DNA of 64,000 bases from Aldehydirespirator sp965248735. GTDB lineage: Bacteria > Actinomycetota > Acidimicrobiia > Acidimicrobiales > Aldehydirespiratoraceae. Numbering within the stretch: the stretch's first letter is position 1; each line of letters starts with the position of its first letter. The DNA is taken from positions 930,001-994,000 of the forward strand of contig OZ252146.1 of assembly GCA_965248735.1 (NCBI GenBank). The letters are read 5' to 3'. The notes under the pieces were generated by a model, which was not told the DNA's origin, made no database searches, and saw only the letters and a list, made by a program, of their open reading frames with translations. Of this stretch, positions 41,763 to 51,013 are shown in pieces. The position numbers and the translations under genes are program-made.

Positions 41763-43967
41763 ATGCGTGCCGGTTCGCTTGAGATCGCTTCGCCCCTATA
41801 CGAATTCATCGCGGTCGAGGCCCTGCCGGGAACCGGCGTGCACATCGACGAATTCTGGGGCGCTCTCGAGTCCATCCTGGCCGACCTCGGGCCCCGCAAC
41901 GCCGCTCTGATGGCCCGCCGCGACGAGCTGCAGGCCCAGATCGACGACTGGCATCGGGCGGCGCGAGCCGACGGCCGGGGCCACGACGGCGAGGCCTACG
42001 CCAACTTCCTGAGCGACATCGGGTACCTGCGCTACATGGACGGCGCGGTCACCGCCACGACCGCCAATGTCGATCCCGAGATCGCAGCGGTGGCCGGGCC
42101 GCAGCTGGTGGTCCCCGTCGACAGCGCCCGCTATGCGCTGAACGCGGCCAACGCCCGCTGGGGGAGCCTGTACGACGCTCTCTACGGGACCGACGTGATC
42201 AGCGAGGCCGACGGCTGCAGCCGCGGCGACGCCTACAACCCGGTCAGGGGCGACCGGGTGGTGGCCGCGGGGCGCGAGTTCCTCGACACGCACTTCACGC
42301 TCGACTCTGCGAGCCATGGGTGGGCGACCGGCTATTTGACGGAGGACGGAGCGCTGAGGGTGTGCAGCGGGGACGGCACCGTGAGCGCGCTGCTGCGTCC
42401 CGAGCAGTTCATCGGCTACGCCGGCGCCGCGGACTCGCCCACTTCGATCCTGCTGCGCAAGAACGGCCTTCACTGCGAGCTGCGCATCGACGGTGACCAC
42501 CCCGTGGGCCGCAGGGACCACGCCGGCATCTTTGACATCCGCCTCGAGTCCGCCATTACCGCGATCATGGACTTCGAGGACTCCGTGTCGGCGGTGGACA
42601 CCGACGACAAGGTGTCGGTCTACCGGAACTGGCTGGGGCTGATGCGGGGCACGCTGGAGACCACGTTCGTGCGCAACGGCACGACCGTGAACCGGTCGTT
42701 GCACAGCGACCGCAGCTTCACCGCGCCGGACGGATCGCAGACCACGCTGCCGGGCCGCTCATTGATGCTGGTCCGCAATGTGGGGCCCCATCTCACCACC
42801 GACATGGTGACGCTCGGCGGCGAGCCGGTCTACGAGACCATGGTCGACGCCATGGTGACCGCGCTGTGCGCGCTCCACGATCTGCGGGGGATGGGACGGG
42901 CGGGCGGCAGGCCCATCCGCAACTCGGCGACCGGTTCGGTCTACATCGTCAAGCCAAAGATGCACGGCCCCGACGAGGTCGCCCTGGCCTGCGAGCTGTT
43001 CAGCCGGGTGGAGGAGGCCCTCGGCCTGGTGCAGCGCACCCTCAAGATGGGGATCATGGACGAGGAGCGCCGCACATCGCTCGGGCTCAAGGAGTGCATC
43101 GCTCGGGCCCGGGACCGGGTGGTGTTCATCAACACCGGCTTCCTGGACCGCACCGGCGACGAGATCCACACCGACATGGAGGCCGGCCCGGTGATCCCGA
43201 AGAGCGAGATGAAGGCCGCGGCCTGGCTCGGTGCGTACGAGAACTCCAACGTCGACACCGGCCTGGCCTGCGGGCTGCGGGGCTGTGCCCAGATCGGCAA
43301 GGGCATGTGGACCATGCCCGGCGAGATGGCGGCCATGGTCAAGGCCAAGATCCAGCATCCGATCGCGGGAGCCAGCACCGCCTGGGTGCCCTCGCCGACC
43401 GCGGCCACGCTGCACGCCACGCACTACTTCCTGGTGGATGTGGCCGACCGCCAGCAGGACCTGACCGACCGCACGCCGGCCCGCCTCGCCAGCCTCATCG
43501 ACATTCCCGTGCTTCCGATGGGTCGGGAGCTCGGCCCGAGCGAGATCCAGCGCGAGCTGGACAACAATGTGCAGGGCATCCTCGGATACTCGGTCCGCTG
43601 GGTGGGCCTGGGAGTGGGGTGCTCCATCGTGCCCGACATCGACGACATCGGCCTCATGGAGGATCTGGCCACCCTGCGCATCTCCAGCCAGCACGTCGCC
43701 AACTGGCTGCACCACGGGCTCATATCCGCCGATCAGGTGCGCGAGACGATGCGCCGGATGGCCAACCTCGTCGATCAGCAGAACACGGGCGACCCCGACT
43801 ACGAGCCCATGGCCCCCGACTACGACTCCAGCATCGCGTTCCAAGCGGCTGTCGAGCTCGTGTTCTCGGCCCGAGAGGAGCCCAACGGCTACACCGAGCG
43901 GGTTCTCCGCTCCCACCGCCGGGCCGTGAAGGCCCGCTCGACGGCGCACGGGACCGCCGGGCCGTAA
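41763..43967 (+). CDS. glcB: Malate synthase G
   Basis: 734 residues, the length of the G isoform. Catalytic and Mg-binding segments: TAIMDFEDSVSAVDTDDKV, YRNWLGLMRGTLE, YIVKPKMHGPDEVALACELF, TLKMGIMDEERRTS, and NTGFLDRTGDEIHT. It condenses glyoxylate with acetyl-CoA to malate, the reverse direction of the malyl-CoA lyase/ligase route apart from CoA energetics, so the two probably serve different growth modes. The last 15 codons lie in a 38-bp tandem repeat that repeats beyond the stop, so the C-terminal tail appears recently altered. Confidence 0.96.
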   Translation: MRAGSLEIASPLYEFIAVEALPGTGVHIDEFWGALESILADLGPRNAALMARRDELQAQIDDWHRAARADGRGHDGEAYANFLSDIGYLRYMDGAVTATTANVDPEIAAVAGPQLVVPVDSARYALNAANARWGSLYDALYGTDVISEADGCSRGDAYNPVRGDRVVAAGREFLDTHFTLDSASHGWATGYLTEDGALRVCSGDGTVSALLRPEQFIGYAGAADSPTSILLRKNGLHCELRIDGDHPVGRRDHAGIFDIRLESAITAIMDFEDSVSAVDTDDKVSVYRNWLGLMRGTLETTFVRNGTTVNRSLHSDRSFTAPDGSQTTLPGRSLMLVRNVGPHLTTDMVTLGGEPVYETMVDAMVTALCALHDLRGMGRAGGRPIRNSATGSVYIVKPKMHGPDEVALACELFSRVEEALGLVQRTLKMGIMDEERRTSLGLKECIARARDRVVFINTGFLDRTGDEIHTDMEAGPVIPKSEMKAAAWLGAYENSNVDTGLACGLRGCAQIGKGMWTMPGEMAAMVKAKIQHPIAGASTAWVPSPTAATLHATHYFLVDVADRQQDLTDRTPARLASLIDIPVLPMGRELGPSEIQRELDNNVQGILGYSVRWVGLGVGCSIVPDIDDIGLMEDLATLRISSQHVANWLHHGLISADQVRETMRRMANLVDQQNTGDPDYEPMAPDYDSSIAFQAAVELVFSAREEPNGYTERVLRSHRRAVKARSTAHGTAGP

Positions 43968-44022
43968 GAGTCCGCTCGACGGCGCACGCGACCGCCGGGC
44001 CGTAAGAGTCCGCCCAACGGCC
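43917..44022. repeat. 38-bp tandem repeat at the glcB stop
   Basis: Units starting CGCCGGGCCGT begin at 43917, 43955 and 43993 (the last partial). Copy 1 codes the end of malate synthase, copy 2 contains the stop codon, copy 3 is intergenic. It resembles slippage duplications at other gene boundaries here. Confidence 0.85.
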
Positions 44023-44046
44023 TGAGCGCCTGTACCATCCGCGACC

Positions 44047-45258
44047 ATGCGAACACTGCCGGCCGAAGTCGACATCGTCGTGATCGGCGCCGGGGTGTCG
44101 GGGGCCAGCATCGGCTACCAGCTCGCCCGGCAGTCGGACCGGCGAGTGGCGGTGGTGGACGCTCGGCCCCCCGTCGGGGGCATCTCGGGTCGGACGTTCG
44201 GCCAGATCCGCCAGCACTACTCCAACGAGCTCATGGTGCGCATGGCGCTGCGAGGCTTCCACTGCATCCGCAACTGGGCGACCGAGGTTGGTTACGGCGA
44301 TCCCGGCTACATCCGGCTCGGCTACATGCTGATCGTGACCGAGAACCAGATCGACGGCTTGCGGCGCAATGTCGAGCTCGGGAGGCGCCTGGGTGTGGAC
44401 ACCCGTTTCGTGGGCCCCGACGAGATCGCCGCGGTCGAGCCGCTGGTGAACGCGGAGAGGCTCGCGGGCGGTGCCTACGAGCCGGACGGCGGCTACATCG
44501 ACGTCACGAAGATGGTGCTGAGCTGGCTAGGCGCCGCGACCGCCGCGGGCGCGGAGGTGCTCGCCCCCCTCGCGGTGGAGGAGATACTGGTGTCCGACGG
44601 CGCGGTGGCGGGCGTGGCCACCGCCCGGGGAGTGATCGCCGCGCCGGTTGTGGTGGTGGCCACCGGGGCATGGGCGCGCGATCTGCTCGACCCGCTGGGT
44701 GTGCACGTGCCCATCGAGCGTCGGAGGCTGGACATGGCCATGCTCGAGCAGGATCCGGGTGCCCGTGGGCTGCATACCTTCATCACTGACGGCAACTCGA
44801 ACCTGGTCATCCGTCCCGACATGGGGCGTCGCGTCCTCGCGGTGGCCTATCCGCCGGAGATGCCCGAGGTGGACGATCCCCTGGCCGACGCCGGACCCGT
44901 CGACCACGAAGACCACTCGGCACGCATCCGCCGGGCCGTGGCCGAGCGCCTACCGGCCATGGCCATCGCCAAGACGGTGTCCACGACCAGCGGGGCTTAC
45001 GACATCACCCCGGACTATCACCCGATCCTGGGCTGGGCCAACGAGATCGCAGACGTGACCGGCCTGTACCTGGCCGTCGGATTCTCCGGTCACGGGCTCA
45101 AGCTGTCGCCCTCGGTCGGCGAGATCACCGCGTCTCATGTCCTCGGCACCGAACAGATCGGCAGCGCTCCTCCGCTGGACACGCGGCCACTCCGACCTAG
45201 CCGGTTCGCCGACGGCGACCTGATGCATCTGACCTACGGACCCAGTGCCCGGGCCTGA
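44047..45258 (+). CDS. FAD-dependent amine oxidase of the DAO/sarcosine oxidase family
   Basis: 403 residues with VDIVVIGAGVSGASIGYQLARQ, the FAD-proximal GRTFGQIRQHYSNELMVRMALR, VVVATGAWARDLL, and a C-terminal LYLAVGFSGHGLKLSPSVGE. This is the layout of sarcosine/dimethylglycine oxidase beta-type chains, which remove N-methyl groups or alpha-amino hydrogens. In a window full of methylamine genes an N-methyl amino acid substrate is likely, possibly N-methylglutamate or sarcosine. No delta, alpha or gamma subunit genes adjoin it, so it may act alone as monomeric sarcosine oxidases do. Confidence 0.82.
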   Translation: MRTLPAEVDIVVIGAGVSGASIGYQLARQSDRRVAVVDARPPVGGISGRTFGQIRQHYSNELMVRMALRGFHCIRNWATEVGYGDPGYIRLGYMLIVTENQIDGLRRNVELGRRLGVDTRFVGPDEIAAVEPLVNAERLAGGAYEPDGGYIDVTKMVLSWLGAATAAGAEVLAPLAVEEILVSDGAVAGVATARGVIAAPVVVVATGAWARDLLDPLGVHVPIERRRLDMAMLEQDPGARGLHTFITDGNSNLVIRPDMGRRVLAVAYPPEMPEVDDPLADAGPVDHEDHSARIRRAVAERLPAMAIAKTVSTTSGAYDITPDYHPILGWANEIADVTGLYLAVGFSGHGLKLSPSVGEITASHVLGTEQIGSAPPLDTRPLRPSRFADGDLMHLTYGPSARA

Positions 45259-45319
45259 GCGTAGGTGCGCATAGCCCGCTAGAGTTATTTCGACGGCACA
45301 CGATCTTGCACTCAGGAGC

Positions 45320-45664
45320 ATGACGATGGGGATCAACGCAGAGCGAGCGAACGGAACCGTCATTGCGAAGGCCGATGGCCGCATCGACAGTTCCAACTCT
45401 CGAGAGTTTCACTCTGACTTGGAAGCTGTCGTCGCGGAATCTGACGCAGCTCTAGTGCTTGACTTCGAGGATGTCTCGTATATCAGCAGCGCCGGTATGC
45501 GAGTCATCCTTCTCGCAGCAAAGAACCTCCAGAAGTCCGGCATGAGGTTCGTTCTTTGTTCAATGAACGATTCAATTCGTGAGGTCTTCAAGATCAGCGG
45601 ATTCGACAAGATCATACCGATCCACAAATCACAAGCCGAGGCGCTTTCAGCAGTCGGTGCATGA
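45320..45664 (+). CDS. STAS-domain anti-sigma factor antagonist
   Basis: 114 residues, one STAS domain: IAKADGRIDSSNSREFHSDLE, DFEDVSYISSAGMRVILLAAK with the phosphorylatable serine pair, and an amphipathic C-terminal part. SpoIIAA/RsbV-like proteins are phosphorylated by an anti-sigma kinase and dephosphorylated by a PP2C phosphatase; both partners are encoded directly downstream. Its stop overlaps the next start (ATGA). Base composition is less GC-rich than the surrounding genes. Confidence 0.92.
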   Translation: MTMGINAERANGTVIAKADGRIDSSNSREFHSDLEAVVAESDAALVLDFEDVSYISSAGMRVILLAAKNLQKSGMRFVLCSMNDSIREVFKISGFDKIIPIHKSQAEALSAVGA

Positions 45665-46869
45665 GTGACCACTCCATTTCGCGAGAGAGGACTCTAATGA
45701 CAATGACCGAATCTCGGCATAAGCACAAGATTCTTGTGGTCGACGATGAGCCAGATCTTGAACCGCTCATGCTGCAACGGATGCGGCGATTTATAAGGAC
45801 CGGAGTCTACGAGTTTGTCTTCGCCAGGGATGGGGTCGAAGCACTTGAGGCCCTTGATATGGACCAGTCCATAGACATGGTGCTCTCGGATATCAACATG
45901 CCGAAGATGGATGGCCTGACTCTTCTTGAGAAGATACCGGATGTAGCGCCGGACATTCGCGCGGTGATCATCTCCGCTTATGGTGACATGAAGAACATCA
46001 GAATCGCCATGAATCGGGGAGCTTTCGACTTTGTCACCAAGCCGGTCGACTTCGACGATCTCAAGTTCACGATCGATCGGACCCTTCAGCACATACGTGA
46101 ATGGAAGGATGCACTGAGCGCTCGAGACAAACTCGTCGTGCTGCAGAATGAACTGAACGTGGCAAGCATGATGCAGCAGTCCATTCTCCCGAACAAGTTC
46201 GCCCGCAGCGACGACTTCGAACTCTTTGGCACCATGCAGCCCGCTCGCAATGTCGGTGGCGACTTCTTTGACGTGATCGGCCTTTCCGAGGGCAGAGTAG
46301 GACTGGCCATCGCGGACGTCTCTGGCAAGGGCGTTCCGGCGGCACTGTTCATGATGTCGAGCCGCACCCTGCTGAAGGGCGCGGCGATGCGGGCCGACAA
46401 CCCCGGAGAGGCGCTCGCCGAGGTGAACGACGTCCTCAACGAGGATAACGACGCCTGCATGTTCGTCACCATGATCTACGCCGTATACGACCCCGCCACC
46501 TGCGAGTTGACCTACGCGGACGGGGGTCACGATCCTCCGCTCGTCGTGCACGCGGACGGCAGCACCACCCAGCTGCCCGCGACCGACGGAGTCGCCCTTG
46601 GGGTGATGCCGGGATTCGACTTCCTCCAAGACTCCTACCGGCTGTCCCCAGGCGATACTGTCATTCTGTACACCGACGGTGTTACCGAAGCGATAAACAG
46701 CGAGGAGGAACAACTCGGACTGCGTCGATTGCGCGAGACCTTCGAGCTGAACCCACCGACGAGCGCCGAAGACGCCGGCAAGCGGGTCATTGACCTTGTG
46801 AACGAATTCGCCGGAGACGTGCCCCAGTTCGATGATACGACCTGTCTGGTCCTGCGTCGAGAGAGCTGA
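45661..46869 (+). CDS. Response regulator fused to PP2C (RsbU/SpoIIE-type) phosphatase
   Basis: 402 residues. Receiver domain at about 22-140: acidic pair in ILVVDDEPD, phospho-acceptor Asp77 in LSDINMPKMDG, Lys in FVTKPVDF. A linker helix (ARDKLVVLQNELNVASMMQQSILPN) leads to a PP2C domain: GGDFFDVIGL, AIADVSGKGVPAALFM, TYADGGHDPPL, LYTDGVTEA. It should dephosphorylate the STAS protein when its receiver is phosphorylated, most simply by the kinase at the end of the operon. The ATG overlapping the STAS stop is used; ATG at 45697, after GAGAGG, is a good alternative. Confidence 0.92.
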   Translation: MSDHSISRERTLMTMTESRHKHKILVVDDEPDLEPLMLQRMRRFIRTGVYEFVFARDGVEALEALDMDQSIDMVLSDINMPKMDGLTLLEKIPDVAPDIRAVIISAYGDMKNIRIAMNRGAFDFVTKPVDFDDLKFTIDRTLQHIREWKDALSARDKLVVLQNELNVASMMQQSILPNKFARSDDFELFGTMQPARNVGGDFFDVIGLSEGRVGLAIADVSGKGVPAALFMMSSRTLLKGAAMRADNPGEALAEVNDVLNEDNDACMFVTMIYAVYDPATCELTYADGGHDPPLVVHADGSTTQLPATDGVALGVMPGFDFLQDSYRLSPGDTVILYTDGVTEAINSEEEQLGLRRLRETFELNPPTSAEDAGKRVIDLVNEFAGDVPQFDDTTCLVLRRES

Positions 46870-46874
46870 GTGTC

Positions 46875-47309
46875 GTGGTGCTGTTCTTGAAGGCCGACAC
46901 CAACGGCGAAGTGCGACGGACCAGCTATGAGGAACTGGCTGACCTCGTGGCCGCGATCGAAGCGCTAGGCGAGCAGGACGGTTGGTCAGCCGACCTGACC
47001 TTCCGGGTCAGCCTGGTGGTCGACGAACTGGCACAGAATGTCGTGGACTATGCATACAGCGATGCGTACGGGGACGTGGAGGTAGCGGTTACGTCGCGGG
47101 GGGAGACCGTCGTCATCGAGATCGTCGATGAGGGACAGCCGTTCGACCCTCTGACGGAAGCACCCGCCCCGGACTTGACGTCGCCGATCGAGGACCGGCC
47201 CATCGGCGGCTTGGGTGTTCACTTCACACTCACCCTGATGGACAAGGTCAAGTACAGCAGGGAGTCGGGAAGGAACTGTCTGAAGATTGTCACCCGCAAG
47301 GTGAGATGA
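46875..47309 (+). CDS. Anti-sigma-type serine kinase (RsbW/SpoIIAB-like)
   Basis: 144 residues forming a lone HATPase_c domain: N box VVDELAQNVVDYAYSD, G1 box VDEGQPFDPLTEA, and G2-like GGLGVHFTLTLMDKV. It would bind and phosphorylate the STAS protein, or hold a sigma factor. GTG start five bases after the phosphatase stop; its stop overlaps the next start (ATGA). No sigma-factor gene is in the window, so its ultimate target is unknown. Confidence 0.88.
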   Translation: MVLFLKADTNGEVRRTSYEELADLVAAIEALGEQDGWSADLTFRVSLVVDELAQNVVDYAYSDAYGDVEVAVTSRGETVVIEIVDEGQPFDPLTEAPAPDLTSPIEDRPIGGLGVHFTLTLMDKVKYSRESGRNCLKIVTRKVR

Positions 47310-48583
47310 ATCGGAGTCGCACGCCGCATCGGCTCCGGACGGCAGGCGCCCGGCTGGCCCTCATCGCCTCATTGATTCTGGCAGGCTGCGCATCCGACGA
47401 TGTCTCCGGACAGGGGCAGGATCTCGACGCCCCGGGAGTGACCGGTCCGCCTCTGGACTCTCAGGACACCTTCATCGGCATATCGGAGGACCGCATCCTG
47501 TTCGGCCAGTCCGCCGCATTCAGCGGTCCCGCCAGGGAGCTCGGCATAAACATGCGGCTCGGAATCCTGGCTGCGTTCGACGAGGCGAACGAGCGCGGAG
47601 GGGTCCACGGGCGCGTCCTCGAGCTGCAATCCCTCGACGACGCGTACGAGCCGGAAGACGCCATCGTGATGACCCGCAATCTCATCGAGCAACAGCAGGT
47701 GTTCGCGCTCATTGGTGCGGTGGGCACTCCGACCTCGCGCTCTGCCACTCCGATCGCGCGCGGCGCCGAGGTCCCCTACATCGCTCCCTTCACGGGGGCC
47801 GCCTTCCTCCGCGACAACGAATGGGACAACATCATCAACCTGCGCGCCTCCTACGCCCAGGAGACCGAGGAGATGGTGGCCAGGCTCACCAGTGATCTGG
47901 GCATCAGCCGGATAAGCGTCCTGTACCAGAACGACTCCTTCGGTCGGGCCGGTTTCCGGGGCGTGGTCCAAGCGCTCGAGCGGCGCGGCATGGAGCCCAC
48001 CTCGATCGGGATCTACCCGCGCAACACCACCGCGGTGAAAACGGCCCTTCTCGACCTGCGTCAGGGCGACCCCGAAGCGGTGATCATGATCGGGGCCTAC
48101 GAGCCGGTCGCGAGGCTGATCTCCTGGGCGCGCCGCACAGAGTTGGACCCCGTCTTCATGACGGTCTCCTTCGTCGGCAGCAACGCCCTGGCCCAGGAGC
48201 TGGGACCCGATGGTGCAGGGGTGCTGGTAACTCAGGTCGTGCCGTTCCCGGAGGACGACTCGCTGCCGGTCGTGCATGCCTACTTGGACGCTCTGGCGAG
48301 CCACGACCCGGAGGCCGAGCCGGGGTTTGTGTCCCTCGAGGGCTACCTGGCGGGGCGGTTGGTGATCACCGCGCTACAGGAGTGCGGCGCGGACGTTGAC
48401 CGATCCTGCCTGCTGGAGCAGTTGATCGACCGCGGCGACTTTGACATCGACGGATTCGGGCTGCAATTCGGCGACGGCGACAACCAGGGCTCGGACGAGG
48501 TCTTCTTGACGGTGATCGGCTCCGACGGCGAGTACCACCCCGTCGAGACCCTGCACGAGACCGCTCGCTGGGTGACCCGATGA
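47306..48583 (+). CDS. Periplasmic ligand-binding lipoprotein (LIV-BP/AmiC type) of a signalling operon
   Basis: 425 residues: a lipoprotein signal (LALIASLILAGC) then a type-I periplasmic binding fold (ILFGQSAAFSGPARELGINMRLGILAAFDEANERGG, ELQSLDDAYEPEDAI, ALIGAVGTPTSRSATPIA). Such domains bind amino acids, amides or related solutes. There are no permease or ATPase genes near it; instead both ends overlap signalling genes, so it most probably presents its ligand to the histidine kinase encoded next rather than to a transporter. Confidence 0.88.
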   Translation: MNRSRTPHRLRTAGARLALIASLILAGCASDDVSGQGQDLDAPGVTGPPLDSQDTFIGISEDRILFGQSAAFSGPARELGINMRLGILAAFDEANERGGVHGRVLELQSLDDAYEPEDAIVMTRNLIEQQQVFALIGAVGTPTSRSATPIARGAEVPYIAPFTGAAFLRDNEWDNIINLRASYAQETEEMVARLTSDLGISRISVLYQNDSFGRAGFRGVVQALERRGMEPTSIGIYPRNTTAVKTALLDLRQGDPEAVIMIGAYEPVARLISWARRTELDPVFMTVSFVGSNALAQELGPDGAGVLVTQVVPFPEDDSLPVVHAYLDALASHDPEAEPGFVSLEGYLAGRLVITALQECGADVDRSCLLEQLIDRGDFDIDGFGLQFGDGDNQGSDEVFLTVIGSDGEYHPVETLHETARWVTR

Positions 48584-50817
48584 CAGCTACGCCAGACGAC
48601 CTGCCGGCGGACGCCCCGATCACAGCTACGCCAGACGACCTGCCGGCGGACGCCTCGATGAGGCCGGCGCTCGGGATCTGGTCCCGCATCTCGACCAAGC
48701 TCTACATGGGCATCGGCGGAGCGGTCGTCATGACGCTGGCTGCCAGCCTCGTCGGCTGGTTCTCCTTCAACCGTGTGGGCGATGTGCAGAGGCGGGTCAA
48801 CGAGGGCAGCGTGCCCGAACTGGCCGCCGCATTCGGCGTCGCGCAGTACGGCGGGATCCTGGCCAACGCGGCCCCCAGCCTGGCCGCGGCCTCCACGTCG
48901 CTGGAACTCTTCCAGGAAGGGGAGCGAGTCGATCAGACCGTGCTCACGTTCGAGGATCAGATGGCGGTCCTGGAGCAGAGCGACAGCGATGATGCCAGCG
49001 TCGAACAGATCCGGCAGAGCGCCGACATGCTCATCTCCAACATTCAGGAGATCCGGAGCGAGGTGTCGGCGAGGCTGCAGATAATCGATCAACGAACCGC
49101 ACAGCAGGGGGAGCTGGTGGGCCTGCGGAACCAGGTGAGCACAGTGCTGATCCCCGCCATCGACGATCAGCTCTTCTACACCCTGACCGGCTACTCCGAC
49201 CTGGGCGCGCCGCCGGTCCCCCGGTCCGAGCACTTCTCCGAGGCCGAGGTCTTCCGGTACCGGCGCCTGGCCGAGCTGGAGGCAGACGCCAACATCGCCT
49301 CCGACCTGCTAGCCACCGCGTTCACCTTGTCGGACAAGACCCTGCTGGAGCCGCTCAGGGAGCGATTCGAAGCAGCGGCCAGCCGGATCGACCGGAATCT
49401 GGCGGCGCTAGCCGGCACGCAGTTCCACATCGACGCGGAACCGATCTTCTCGCGACTGCTCGACCTCGGGCTCGACAACGACAACTCCTTCGATCTGGCA
49501 GCGGGTGAGTTCGAGATCGTCGAGCACCACGGAGAGCTGCTCGCCCAGAACAACGAGCTGTCGCTCACGCTGGTGACCGAGGTGGACAGCCTGGTGCGCG
49601 CCTCCGAGGCACGGGCCGGGGAAGCCACCACAGCGTCAGAGCAGGCCATAGGCACCGCCAAAACGATCCTGCTGGCGATCAGCGCCATCAGCGTCGTCGG
49701 CGCGATGCTGATCATCTGGCTGTTCGTCGGCAAGGTTCTCGTTCGGCGCATCGCGCTGCTGTCGGACTGGATGCGCCGCATGGCCGGCGGCGATCTTGAG
49801 GTCATAGTCCCGATCAGCGGCCGGGACGAGGTCGCGGACATGGCTGCCACGCTGGAGGTGTTCCGGCGCCACGCCCTGGAGGTGCAGCGCCTCAACCTGG
49901 TTGAGCAGCTCGCCGGGGAGCTGCAAGGCAAGAACGAGCAACTCGAAGGGGTCCTGGCGGAGCTGCACAGGGCGCAGGATCAGATTGTGACGCGTGAGAA
50001 GCTCGCTGCCCTGGGCGAACTCACAGCCGGCGTCGCCCACGAGATCAAGAACCCACTGAACTTCGTGAAGAACTTTGCCGAGGCCTCCGAGGAGCTCATC
50101 GTGGAGCTGAAGGAGGTGCTCGACGATGCCGGCGACGACCTCAGCGAGGAGAACAGGTCGTACATCAACGAGATCGCCGGCGACCTCACCGCCAACGTGG
50201 ACCGCATCCGATCCCACGGCGAGCGCGCCGACCGGATCGTGCGCGACATGCTGATGATGGGCCGCGACTCCGGGGAGTGGCAGCTCACCGACATCAACGG
50301 CCTCATCCAGCAGCACGCCCAACTGTCCTTCCACAGCGCCCGGGCCCTGGATCCGGACTTCCAGCTGGGCATCCAGCAGGATCTCGATCCAGACGTCGGC
50401 CAGCTGAACGTCATCGCGCAGGACCTGGGACGGGTCTTCTTGAACATGGTGACCAACGCGGGCCACGCAACCAGGGAGCGCCACCGCTCGGAGACCGCCT
50501 CCGGCAACGAGGCGTTCCAGCCGACCATCTGGCTCAAATCGATGCGAGACGACGAGCACATCGAGGTCCGCATCAGGGACAACGGCACGGGAATGCCGCC
50601 CGACGTGATCGACAAGATCTTCAATCCCTTCTTCACCACCAAGCCGACCGATCAGGGCACCGGCCTCGGCCTCTCCATCTCGAGCGACATCGTCCGCCGC
50701 CACGGCGGCAACATCCAGGTCGAGTCCGAGCCGGGGGAGTTCACCGAGATGATCGTCACCCTCCCGCTGGAGGCGCCCCCAGAGGCTGCAGAGTCAAACG
50801 GCGACTCCGGGGTCTGA
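48580..50817 (+). CDS. Membrane histidine kinase with HAMP domain
   Basis: 745 residues. After a duplicated 13-residue N-terminal peptide (TATPDDLPADAPI) comes a transmembrane helix at about 38-62, a roughly 300-residue extracytoplasmic helical domain, a second helix at about 360-385, a HAMP linker, a coiled coil (EQLAGELQGKNEQLEGVLAEL), HisKA with His487 in LTAGVAHEIKNPLNF, and HATPase with NMVTNAGHA, DNGTGMPPDVIDKIFNPFF and GTGLGLSIS. No receiver is attached; the cognate receiver is probably that of the RR-PP2C protein in the same operon. Start overlaps the binding-protein stop (ATGA). Confidence 0.93.
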   Translation: MTATPDDLPADAPITATPDDLPADASMRPALGIWSRISTKLYMGIGGAVVMTLAASLVGWFSFNRVGDVQRRVNEGSVPELAAAFGVAQYGGILANAAPSLAAASTSLELFQEGERVDQTVLTFEDQMAVLEQSDSDDASVEQIRQSADMLISNIQEIRSEVSARLQIIDQRTAQQGELVGLRNQVSTVLIPAIDDQLFYTLTGYSDLGAPPVPRSEHFSEAEVFRYRRLAELEADANIASDLLATAFTLSDKTLLEPLRERFEAAASRIDRNLAALAGTQFHIDAEPIFSRLLDLGLDNDNSFDLAAGEFEIVEHHGELLAQNNELSLTLVTEVDSLVRASEARAGEATTASEQAIGTAKTILLAISAISVVGAMLIIWLFVGKVLVRRIALLSDWMRRMAGGDLEVIVPISGRDEVADMAATLEVFRRHALEVQRLNLVEQLAGELQGKNEQLEGVLAELHRAQDQIVTREKLAALGELTAGVAHEIKNPLNFVKNFAEASEELIVELKEVLDDAGDDLSEENRSYINEIAGDLTANVDRIRSHGERADRIVRDMLMMGRDSGEWQLTDINGLIQQHAQLSFHSARALDPDFQLGIQQDLDPDVGQLNVIAQDLGRVFLNMVTNAGHATRERHRSETASGNEAFQPTIWLKSMRDDEHIEVRIRDNGTGMPPDVIDKIFNPFFTTKPTDQGTGLGLSISSDIVRRHGGNIQVESEPGEFTEMIVTLPLEAPPEAAESNGDSGV
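48583..48660. repeat. 39-bp in-frame tandem duplication in the kinase N-terminus
   Basis: Two copies of a 39-bp unit (starts 48583 and 48622) encode TATPDDLPADAPI and TATPDDLPADASM. The duplication keeps the frame and precedes the first transmembrane helix. Confidence 0.9.
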
Positions 50818-50857
50818 GCCCCGCGAGGTCGGCCTTAGCCACACGCCGGGCTGATCC

Positions 50858-50970
50858 TCACGCCTCGTCAGGCGTCTCCAACAACTCGAGGCTGCCCTCG
50901 ACATTGAGGTTGGGAAGGATGCGGTCGAGCCAGTTCGGCAGCCACCAGTTGCGGGCGCCGAGCAGCAGGA
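50858..50970 (-). pseudogene. 3' remnant of an MMPL-family transporter gene
   Basis: A minus-strand frame of about 37 codons ending in TGA at 50860-50858 reads LLLGARNWWLPNWLDRILPN and continues to VEGSLELLETPDEA. NWWLP-W-DR-LP is the characteristic end of the last transmembrane region of actinobacterial MMPL/RND lipid transporters. An in-frame TGA stands just upstream and no further homology follows, so only the tail of the gene survives. Confidence 0.55.
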
Positions 50971-51013
50971 CTGGTCATGGACCGCAGCATTGCGCCATCC
51001 TCCGGCGTCAACG

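Noticed and set aside
47306..48583. Branched-chain amino acid ABC transporter
   Set aside because: Only the binding protein is present; permease and ATPase genes are absent and both neighbours are signalling genes.
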